Positions 12,205 through 21,500 of a stretch of 64,000 nucleotides of DNA are shown here, one piece after another. Positions within the stretch are counted from its first letter, which is position 1, and every line of letters starts with the position of its first letter. The position numbers and the translations under genes are program-made. The stretch is from Lindgomyces ingoldianus (Eukaryota > Ascomycota > Dothideomycetes > Pleosporales > Lindgomycetaceae), in contig NW_022985164.1 of assembly GCF_010093535.1 (NCBI RefSeq), positions 1,601,629 to 1,665,628 of the forward strand. Direction: 5' to 3'. The notes below the pieces were generated by a model. It did not search any database and had not been told where the DNA came from. It saw only the letters and a list, made by a program, of their open reading frames with translations.

Positions 12205-12345
12205 TCAGTGGTTTCCTACAGCAATTCGCACCTACTGTGGAACATTGGCAGGCCAGACTTTGATCAGTTCAACCTCTTGCTAGAATCGAAGAGGACATGA
12301 ACAGGATGCAAATTCCTGTCCTGCATTGCCCCTGGTCGTCCCCAT
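12205..12345 (+). repeat. dispersed repeat, copy 4
   Basis: It lies only about 120 bases after copy 3 in the same orientation. It reads SHLLWNIGRPDFDQFN, then, after a 4-base deletion relative to copy 3, LARIEEDMNRMQIPVL. The deletion breaks the frame, which shows descent from a coding ancestor. It also shares TGGAACATTGGCA with copy 2. Confidence 0.65.
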
Positions 12346-13341
12346 GCATCTTCCGCTTTGATGTCATATGACTCTCACGTGTGTTTCTTTCCATGAGGCA
12401 CACTCTCAATTTGGGAAGTCATCAACCGTAGGCAGCCGCTACTAACATGCAGCTACATTGCGAAACTCTTCCTGTTGCGCTGCCGGGGGTTTACTAAGCC
12501 TGCCGACCTCTTCCTGTTGTGGTCGACATGCCCGGATGAACCCGATGCAGATATCACCACGCCCAATGCTTCTGGCGCTGTGTGACTGTATTCCTCCAAA
12601 GGCGGGGCACTGCAGACATTGAAAAATATGATTTCGTCAACATGTGCCTTCTGTATTGCCAGGGGGCGAGGCACGTTACATCGACTTCAGGGATATTCAG
12701 CCCTGTGGCGGTCTTGGCACGAAACACGGAAAGGCTTACGTACGCCGGATTTCGCATCCACTAAATAGAGGTGTTAGAGTAAAAGTGTCGCAAATTGATA
12801 TACTTTGCACGATAAATATAGCATCTTCCCGTACGTTGCATCTTCGAGAATCTCTGTGCTGCGGTTGATATTGAAACATGGATGAGGTCGAAGCTTCGGT
12901 ACAGCGCGAGTTGGAGTGCGAAGATTTGAATGGGTGCACATCAGAAACCCGGTCGCTCACGTCGTTGGGGCCTAGCGATAGATGGTTAGGCGTGTGTTAG
13001 GGTCACTTTCGGGATGGCCCATCCAATGACCGCACAGCCCCATGGTGAAAGGAGGCGTTGCGCAGTTGCGAAAGGAGCTGCTTCGTGTTCAAGCTGCGTA
13101 CCCTCACTCACTCCACATCGGTCCTTGCACATTTGTTCGTTCCTTTTGCTTCATCATTCACTTGATATAGCCCACGGTGAGGCGCGCCAGTTTCGGGAGA
13201 TTTCATTGTGCGACAGTGAGCGCAGATCTTGGGACAACAGAATGTTCGATCAGCTAACAAACGCCAAAAGCCTTGCGCGCTCTCGACGATTCATGACCTG
13301 ACTCTCTCATTTCGCCATTCCTACGCGCCCGTCGCTTCACA

Positions 13342-14586
13342 ATGTCCACGAGAAAACTTATCCCTTTCCTCGCCTTGACCGTCGTTCTCTTCGTCCTTTT
13401 CCTCTACCAGAGTACCACGGTTCGCGACACATGGCGAGGGCTGCCGCAGCATGTTGGGCTGGGAGAACACATTGGAGACGATAAACCTTCAGAGAACCAG
13501 GAGGAGTTGCCGCAGGGCCAACAAAAGGATCCAGATTATGTAAATTGGAATCCGAAACCGAACTTCACACCAGGCAGCGCGATGCCGCCGGGGCACAACT
13601 ACAGTTCGGTGCTTGTTATCGCAAAGACCAAGGAGGAAGACACCACCTGGATGGACAGAGAGATTCCTGACCAAGAGAAGGCAATATACGTCGCTGATGA
13701 CCCCACGGCGCCGCTCCACCCGCCTAAGAACAAGGGACACGAGGTTATGGTGTATTTATCCTGGATCATCGACAACTACGATAATCTACCGGATGTCGCT
13801 ATATTCATGCACGCCCATCAGTTAACATGGCATAACGACGACATCTTGGATAACAACGCCGCGATACTGGTCAAGAGCCTCAGTCGGCAGCGAGTGTGGA
13901 GGGAAGGCTTCATGAACATGCGGTGCAGTTGGTATCCTGGATGTCCAGATTGGATGCATCCCGGTGAAACCGAGGAGAATGCATACAAGCAAGAGGAAGT
14001 CCTTTTGGCTAAATCATGGAGTGAGCTTTTCCCGCTCGACCCCGTCCCGGCCGTCCTGGCGCAACCGTGCTGTGCGCAGTTCGCCCTCTCCCGAGAACGC
14101 ATCCAAGCAAAGCCGCACTCGCAATATGTTTGGTACCGCGAGTGGCTGTTCTCGACCAAGCTACCAGACTACCTCTCGGGCCGCATCTGGGAGTATGTTT
14201 GGCAGTTTGTCTTCACGGGCAACAACGTCTTCTGTCCCGAGGAACACATATGTTTCTGCGATGGCTTCGGCATGTGCTTCGGAGGCAAGCAGGAGTACGA
14301 CGACTTTACTAAAGTGAAGAACGAGCTGCATGATCGCGAGAATGATTTGCGGGAGTGGGAGGACAAGAAGAAGGCAATCGAGGAGGCAAAGGAGGAGGGG
14401 AGGTTTGAAGAGGCAAATCAGTTGGAGGTACCCGAACCCGGGAAGGACCAGGAGTTCAAGAAGGAAATCGAGCGAATTCGGCCGATTGTTGACAAACTCA
14501 AGAATGAAGCGCGAGAGCGAGGAAAGGACCCGAAGAACCGGGCGAAGGAGACGGGGAGGGAGTGGCATGATGGAGACGATTTCTGA
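13342..14586 (+). CDS. DUF3431 family type II membrane protein, 414 aa
   Basis: Intronless. A hydrophobic segment at residues 6-23 (IPFLALTVVLFVLFLY) after the short basic start MSTRK is typical of a signal anchor, so the bulk would face the Golgi lumen or the outside. A linker rich in Gln/Glu/Pro follows. The conserved DUF3431 region (about residues 75-315) contains YLSWIIDNYDNLPD, FMHAHQLTWHND, a Cys cluster (MRCSWYPGCPDW, QPCCAQFALSR) and ENVFC-like Cys residues near 295-310. The last 95 residues are a charged coiled coil rich in Glu/Lys. DUF3431 proteins are widespread in fungi and often compared with glycosyltransferases, but no reaction is proven. The length matches the family. Confidence 0.85.
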   Translation: MSTRKLIPFLALTVVLFVLFLYQSTTVRDTWRGLPQHVGLGEHIGDDKPSENQEELPQGQQKDPDYVNWNPKPNFTPGSAMPPGHNYSSVLVIAKTKEEDTTWMDREIPDQEKAIYVADDPTAPLHPPKNKGHEVMVYLSWIIDNYDNLPDVAIFMHAHQLTWHNDDILDNNAAILVKSLSRQRVWREGFMNMRCSWYPGCPDWMHPGETEENAYKQEEVLLAKSWSELFPLDPVPAVLAQPCCAQFALSRERIQAKPHSQYVWYREWLFSTKLPDYLSGRIWEYVWQFVFTGNNVFCPEEHICFCDGFGMCFGGKQEYDDFTKVKNELHDRENDLREWEDKKKAIEEAKEEGRFEEANQLEVPEPGKDQEFKKEIERIRPIVDKLKNEARERGKDPKNRAKETGREWHDGDDF

Positions 14587-15283
14587 AAAGTAGTTTTGGG
14601 GAAAAGAAAGCATCTTTGACGTATATCTGTAGTGGTACAATCTGGCGTAGAAGGCATCTGCATTTTGGGGGGCGCATAGGTTTTGGAAGGCGAGTGGGCA
14701 TTTCAAGCCCTTTTTCGCTGTATGTCCAGTACGTGTTGGTTGGGAACGGTTTTAGATGTCCGCTGGATAATTGATATGGCCTTCAATCTACTGGAAAGCC
14801 GAGATATCCAACGAATGATTATCAACGATCTACTTTAATGGCCAAGTGAAGATTGAGAGTTCGGCTTCAACTAGCCGGCTAACCAACGGCTTATTCAGCC
14901 CTCGAGAAGTGAATTCAGAACACCAATCACATGTCGGTTGGGGTGCAAACAACGCAAACCTCTGCCATCAATCAGCAGTCTGGCTGTTGCTCTTTGCTTG
15001 CAAGCAATTATCAGAGAGCAATCAGCAGCCCTTTACTAGGTATTTGCTGGCTCAAAATTTCCAACTTCAAACAGCATGTCACATTCAAAAGCAGCCTATT
15101 TCTATCACTATCTCGACCTTTCCGCACTGTTCGACATCTCTCACCATCTGCGCGTTCCTTGACGTTTGATCTGGACTCTTGGGGGGGCCTTATCAATTGG
15201 TCTGCTCTTCGCTGCATGCTTTGATCTAGAAACTTACATTTGTTCACTAACAGTCGTCGCGGACGCTCGCTGTTTGAGCCAAC
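14587..15283. other. intergenic spacer
   Basis: About 700 bases with no supported gene. Short open stretches at 14846-15224 and on the minus strand have no motif and overlap each other. It contains the 3' flank of the DUF3431 gene and the promoter of the gene at 15284. Confidence 0.55.
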
Positions 15284-17581
15284 ATGGCAACAAACGCACC
15301 ATACTATCAGCTTCGCGGCCAGTTCACCACAGACGCAAACGCGCAATTCGGAACCGATGACGATGACTACGGGCTCTCCTCTTCTCTCACCCCGCACAAT
15401 GCCTCCCTCTACTCCGACGCCCAGAATACCGAGAATCAGTCTGCTACACTAGAGGAGAATCACAATCTTGTTGAGTTGCTGGAAGCCGCGACTACGGCTG
15501 CCGAACAAGCTGCTGAGGCCATGAATGTCGAGCGTGGAGATATGGACGCGGCTACTCAGAGGAGAGGCAAGAGGAAAAGGGACACCAGGCCTCCTGCTGA
15601 AGAGGTGGGCAGCGTTGCTGCCGCGCATACGCAAGAAGACGGCCCGTCGAGAAACAAGCGCGCTAGAGTGCATGTGCCAACAGATCCTCAACTCCGCTCT
15701 GAGCAAGACAACATGGCGTCGTCGGATGAGGCTCTCCTGAGCGACGCTCGTGCTGCCGGTGTCCACTCCGCTGCTGCTCTCTTCAGGCGGACATCGAACC
15801 AGACTCCCAAGAAGTACACCCGCCCTCCCATGTCAAAGCTGTTCATGTCGCTCCAGCTCTCTCCCGAGAGCTTCCTACACCTTCAAGCGCGGGCGAAAGC
15901 GTACATGCTTGATCCCGCGTGTCCCGAGCGGCAGAACTGCGTGGGCAACCGTGGCAAAGGGGATATAGATATGGTGAAGCTGCGACTCTTCAGCTGTGTC
16001 CGCGACTTTCTGAAGGACGGTGTTGGCGAGCAGTTCTTTGGCGAGAATGTGGAGAAGCCAGCCGAGACAGATGCCATTGAGGCCGCCAGAGCACTGGGGC
16101 AGGAAAGGCTCCCTTCGGAGGGGAAGCTGGTCTGGCCAAGAGACGGAAACAAGATCATCAGCCTCGTCACGCCGCTTCTCCGACGCATGGTTACGAACGA
16201 GCGGCAAAGGATGTATGCCATCGAAACGAGGAAAGGAGGTGTGAAGAAAAAGGAAGGCAGTGTCGATTCCACGCCTTCACAAACTTACAAAAGCGACTTC
16301 AACGTCGAGGGCATCAGCAACCATGGAGATCACATTATACGGGGAACCTGCGACACTGGGAGTCCCAACGATCTAGACATGGATCTGCAATCGACATCCA
16401 CTTTCCAACTGCCCATCATTCAGCAACCATCAATGGAGAGTCAAGAGCACATCGGGGAGGTAGATTATTCGAAAGGAGCGCATCAGCGACCCGCTCCTTC
16501 CTCAGCCCGTAACTTGGAGCAATTTCAGACCATCCTTGACCCAACTCTGAACCACTCTATCGCCCAGACACAGGCTCAAGTCCGGCATTCCCATCCGCTA
16601 TCTCCAACCACATCACTACCAAACCATCATTCCTCAAACCCTGACCAGCCAAATCACCAATCGTTGTCCATGTCTCCCATTCTAGTGGGCGCTATACAAC
16701 CTAAAGGGGTGCCGTCTTCCTCTTCCGACGATGCGGCCATCGAGTTTGAGGGTATCCAGAAGCGCCCGCTGCCTACTGAGAATGAATGGCACCTCTTCAG
16801 TGTCAATACCTACCTGACAACAAAAAGCGGCGTTAAGCTTGAACCGCAGAGGAAATACACTGGGAATATGCGAGCCTATAGTTACAATCAGCTATCATCA
16901 CACGTCGAGACACTGGTTCGTCGAGCAGTAGCAATCCACCCACGACTAAGCCCTACGATAGGCATAGGTATGGGCTCCGAGGAACTGCGCAATCTTGCTG
17001 TCGCCGCAAGCAACATCCAAAATAGTGAAGGCGGATCTGAGGGAGCTAAAGCCATCGTAGAAAACCGCTTCGACTCTGTCGCTGAACCTCTGAAGACTCC
17101 AACAGCAACGGATAAAAAGCCCCTAGATGCTTCTCTACGGGCAAACAACAAGCATATCGTTCCTCTCTACTACCCCACCTCATCGTCTGTCAATTCCCCC
17201 GAGGTCCTGAACAACACGGCTGACAAAAACATTGCTTCCTCGCTCGCCCAAACCATCAACTACCCGCTCGCACAGTCCCCACCTCTCCGCTCTTCCAGCA
17301 GCGATCCACAAGCCTCAGACTCCTCGACTCGCGCACTACCTCCTTCTCGAGGACACAGCCCTCTCCCACCACCCAAGTCACACCTCAAATCTCCTTCCGC
17401 CGAGCTCCCCAGGGAGTCACCGTTGCCGAACTACAAAGTCCAGGTGCTCACCGCGCAAGGTTTGACGACCGTAGAAAATGCGGATGGGTGGGAGTACGCG
17501 AAGCAGGACATTGGGATCTCGGCTTGGGCGGAGGGTGTTGTTAGGGTGGTTGTGGCAATTGAAGACAATGAGGGACAGTAG
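15284..17581 (+). CDS. conserved fungal nuclear-type protein of unknown function, 765 aa
   Basis: Intronless 765-residue protein. The first 165 residues are low complexity with a bipartite basic stretch (QRRGKRKRDTR near 90, RNKRARV near 125) that would serve as a nuclear localisation signal. A folded, probably helical domain lies at about 185-320 (SKLFMSLQLSPESFLHL, DPACPERQNCVGNRGKGD, LVTPLLRRMVTNERQRMY). The central and C-terminal parts are Ser/Pro/His-rich and disordered, with a second compact region near 490-560 (RPLPTENEWHLFSVNTYL) and a conserved end (VQVLTAQGLTTVENADGW). I do not recognise a named domain. The fold islands inside disorder suggest a scaffold or transcription-associated factor, which is inference. 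The ATG at 15284 starts the only frame open through the gene. Confidence 0.75.
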   Translation: MATNAPYYQLRGQFTTDANAQFGTDDDDYGLSSSLTPHNASLYSDAQNTENQSATLEENHNLVELLEAATTAAEQAAEAMNVERGDMDAATQRRGKRKRDTRPPAEEVGSVAAAHTQEDGPSRNKRARVHVPTDPQLRSEQDNMASSDEALLSDARAAGVHSAAALFRRTSNQTPKKYTRPPMSKLFMSLQLSPESFLHLQARAKAYMLDPACPERQNCVGNRGKGDIDMVKLRLFSCVRDFLKDGVGEQFFGENVEKPAETDAIEAARALGQERLPSEGKLVWPRDGNKIISLVTPLLRRMVTNERQRMYAIETRKGGVKKKEGSVDSTPSQTYKSDFNVEGISNHGDHIIRGTCDTGSPNDLDMDLQSTSTFQLPIIQQPSMESQEHIGEVDYSKGAHQRPAPSSARNLEQFQTILDPTLNHSIAQTQAQVRHSHPLSPTTSLPNHHSSNPDQPNHQSLSMSPILVGAIQPKGVPSSSSDDAAIEFEGIQKRPLPTENEWHLFSVNTYLTTKSGVKLEPQRKYTGNMRAYSYNQLSSHVETLVRRAVAIHPRLSPTIGIGMGSEELRNLAVAASNIQNSEGGSEGAKAIVENRFDSVAEPLKTPTATDKKPLDASLRANNKHIVPLYYPTSSSVNSPEVLNNTADKNIASSLAQTINYPLAQSPPLRSSSSDPQASDSSTRALPPSRGHSPLPPPKSHLKSPSAELPRESPLPNYKVQVLTAQGLTTVENADGWEYAKQDIGISAWAEGVVRVVVAIEDNEGQ

Positions 17582-18540
17582 GGTGGATGTCGTGGTATAC
17601 GGGTGTGGTTTCTATACTGCTATTTTACGCCGTCTTTGAGGATACTTTGCTGTTTTACTCTTTATATGGGAGTCTTTCATTTCATTTCATTGTCTCTGTT
17701 GATGATGGTTTAGAAGTTCATGTTCTTCCATTTAGCTCTGTACTTGCATTTACTCGGCTTTGGCATGTAGAAGGATGGGAATGGATGCATACAGGCATAG
17801 TTAGAGCATGTTCGCGCCTATCTTAGAACATCAACAAGGAATTTATGCATGCGTGTACCTCTTGCTATTCAGAATTAGCCTTACCATGTTCTGTGCTAGG
17901 TGTCGACATTTGGTGCTTATTAGCTTAGAAGGGGTGGTTTTGGAATCTTGCATCTTGTCATACATAGTATTGATATCTTTTGATAGGCATAATAGAAGCA
18001 TTTCGTTTTACGATACTCGCTTTGTATGTGTTTTTACTCGCTTCATAACTGGAGCACGTTGTCGCATACCACAAGCCATTAGGGAGAGTTAATCTACTCC
18101 AGCTCCGATAGATAGTCGGGGGTATGAAGAGGATTTCAATTTGCGTCCTTGATCAAGGCCTCATCACTCTCTTATACGTGTAAGTATGCAGTACCATGAC
18201 AATAATGACAATATCTCTTCCGCGCACTCTCAAGTCTGCAAACAAACGCACCATAAGGTGGTTCATCATCGACATCAGACTTCACAGCACCAGGAAAGGA
18301 GGGCGAGATGAGTGAGAGGACATAGGGTCTTCAACAGTATAAACTACAAACCATTACCAGGCAATACACCCCCTTCCTCTGCTGAACAACAACGAGCGGC
18401 ACGAAAGCACATAACCAGTACGACAAAAATCCACCAATACTGCATCCCCATAATAACCCCTACACTCCACTAAACACCATAACACCAATACCAAACCTGA
18501 TTTTTTGGGCCACACTTCTTCCACTCATGATCACGGACAA
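17582..18540. other. convergent 3' spacer
   Basis: About 960 bases between two genes that point towards each other. T-rich sequence on the plus strand after 17600 fits a fungal 3' UTR and polyadenylation region. No gene, RNA or repeat recognised. Confidence 0.6.
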
Positions 18541-21500
18541 TCAATCCTGACCCTCAGCCTCCTGGCGCTCATGCACCGGCTGGTGGCTGCCGGCACGATT
18601 CCTCTGCATCTCCTTCATCTTCTCCTCGCCAATCTTCCGCAGAATGTCCGACAGCATCTTGACCTCTTTGTCAGCATCATCGTTCGGGTTTCCCGGCTGT
18701 GGGATAACGGCATCATAGTCGTCCTCGTTCATGGGATCCCAACCGTCCTGATCGTCCCTGGCGACAAGCGGCCTCTTAACAAAATCCTCCGTCTCGACAT
18801 CGCAGTTGCGGTCACGAAGACAGCCGCCAAAATCGCGGAGCACGTGTTTGAGCTTGCGCGTTGGAGTTGCCGTTGCGGTCTCACTAATCTTCAGCTCCGA
18901 GTCCGGGGATCTCTCGCTAGCGTGGGGATGATTCTGCTGCTTGCTCTTCTCGGTGTAGGCTGTCAGGATGCCTTGGCGGATCTCGTTGAGGATGTTATGT
19001 TCCCAGATGTCTCCGTCAGTGCTCTCACCTGAGGTCTCGATGTCTCGGGCGCCAACCGTTTCGCGAGGCAATATTGGGGGCTCCGTGATGGCATTGCGTT
19101 TCAGAATCTTAGATATTTGCTTCCAGCCGCCTGAGTCCATATCCTTAGCGTCGTTGGTCCTTTGCATGCGCCCGGAAAGCTTCGGTTTCGGTACCGAGGA
19201 CGTGACAGGTACTTGCTGAGGAAGCCCGAACCACGCGTGAACGTTGTTCTTGACCTTCTCCTCGAAAGCTTCGAGGACGTCTTTGTGCACCTCTTCCAAA
19301 ACATCGTGCTCCCAAACATCGGTACTGGTCTCCTCACTAGATTTGTGGCCTTCATCCTCTGTGTCAACAGCGTCGTCGCGAGGAGATTTCCCAGTCCTCA
19401 GTTTATAACCAGAGACACGGTGATGCTTCTTCTCCTTAGTCGGTTTGTTGTATTCACGCATTATCTTTTGGAGATAGCGAGTAAAGTTGACTAAGATCTC
19501 CTCCTTCTCTTTATCACTAAGCTTGGAGATCAATTTGTCATCTTGTTCAGTCTCAGGGTTGCTCTCTCCATCCTCGAGATTAGAAGTATGGTTGGTGTGT
19601 GTAGAAGAATAAACCTTGTCCATAATAGCCATAGCATTCTCTTCGAGGATTTGGCTCTGACGTCGGCGTTGAAGTGCACGTCCACTCCAGCCGTAATGAG
19701 GATCGAAATAAGCATCGATGACATGCTTGAGGGTCTCGGCTCCTTTCAAAGCAACCTTCGTTTTCAAGGAATTCGGCTGGTTGCTGAGACCATTTGGTGA
19801 GAAGTATTCGTCGAGGATACGTTTCATCGTGTCTGCGGCCTCCCATGCAATCTTCTCCTTCCGTTCTTGGGTAATCGCTTCAGATTCTGAGCTCGACGCC
19901 TCATCATTGGGGATACTAGGAGCGACAGCAGACGGGGTGGCTTTGGGAGATGGAGAAGGTTCATACCAACTTGGAGGCACAAGAGCGGCACTTCGTTTCG
20001 AGCGGACCGGGCTGCCTTGACGCTTCAGAACTCTCACGTCGCCACTGGTTTCTGTAGTGGTATCGTCTGTAGAGGTACCGTTCGTAGAGGTATTGTCCGT
20101 AGAGGTATCGTCCGTAGTGGTATTGTTCGTGAAGAGGATGTTCAAGATATCCCACAAATTGTCATCGTCCCTCCTCCCCAGCGCTGCATATTCGTCGCTA
20201 TCGTCGTCGAGATCAAGAGGGGCGATATTGTTATAGTCCTTGAGCAGGCTGGTAAACTTGTTCTCGTACGCATCCAGGCCAAGCTCCTTCAGATGTTGTT
20301 TCATGAAACCGAAAATCCACAGCTTCCGTTCCTCCTTGCTCATCTTCGGCCAGAACTTGCCAACCTGCTTCAGATCGTCCCTAACGTGCTCGTCGTGCTT
20401 CTCTATAACAATCGTTCGATCCTTGTCTCCTTCCCTGCCCTCCCAAGTGGAATCCCACCATTCCTCTGGGTCCAGACTCGACGAGTACTGTTGTACAAGA
20501 TAGGCCAAAGTTTGTTTCTTGTCAAAAACATCCATTTCTGACCACGCCTTCCCAATTGACTTGAAATACTTCTCGTCCTCGCTCGTCGACCAGCTGTCTG
20601 TATGCGGAGGCTTGACGACTTTCCGTTGCGAGAGAGGTCCTCTCGGCTTTTGTAACGGCGCCGACCGCCTGGTGCGGCTGTGGGTTTTTGCTTGCTTCAA
20701 TTCCTTCAGGCACATTTTCATGGCACCCTTCGTCATTTTTTTGATCTGAGAATCGCCCAGAGAAGGATATTGAGAGTGCAGGCCGTCTCTCAAGGAGTCC
20801 CAATCGTCCTTAGAGAAGTGTTCCAGCATGTGGATGGCTTTGTCGATACCCTCATTTGAGGTTGGGATATGACATAGCTGTTCGGTTGAACCCCTTGCCC
20901 AGCTGGATCCTTCCTGTGATGGGATGGGATATCCGTACGTATCCAAAATGAGTGGGACATAAACTCGAGTCCACAGCTCCATGTCACCTAGGGGGAAATC
21001 CCTCGGAAATACTTTCTTGAAATTCTTCATTTGCTTCTTGATCCAGTTTTTGACGTCGTGGCTGTTGGGGTTTTTGAGGTACTTGGACCTCAATTCTTCC
21101 CAGTCAGACTCGCCCATTGTCTCTACGTCAGAACCAATCCTTCGTTTGTCCTCCTGGTGCGGTGGTATCGCTCTCCGAGCAAATGACTTTGACTGGAGCG
21201 GAGAATTGAGGGGGTGGCCATTGAGTCGTAAGAACACGGGAATATAACGGCGGATTCCCTCCTTTACCTCAGCCTTCGACAAGCCCTTGCCGATATCTTG
21301 CCTGCTGAACCACTTCTCCACATCGCGGTCGTTCGGGTTCTTTTGTAATGCTTTCTTCAAATCTTCCAAGTCATGGTCGTCGTCTATGTGCTCATTGCCC
21401 GAGAAATGGCCTCGTTCCACATGCGACTGGGGGGATTTTGGAGTTAATGTCGGCTTCGACTTGGCCTTTAGATCGGGGACTGCATATTCAGCATTAAGTG

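Larger units (their letters stand above)
11179..13341. other. 2.2 kb intergenic stretch with repeat relics
   Basis: No intact gene. Two copies of the dispersed repeat lie at about 11916-12084 and 12205-12345. The open stretch 11955-12263 is the best-preserved reading frame of that repeat rather than a normal gene. The rest (12400-13300) has only short overlapping open stretches on both strands with no motifs. Confidence 0.55.

Noticed and set aside
12500..12560. Further repeat copy suggested by GATGCAGATATC near 12545
   Set aside because: The GATGCAGAT block is six bases out of register with the preceding CTCTT block and the flanks do not align with the family.
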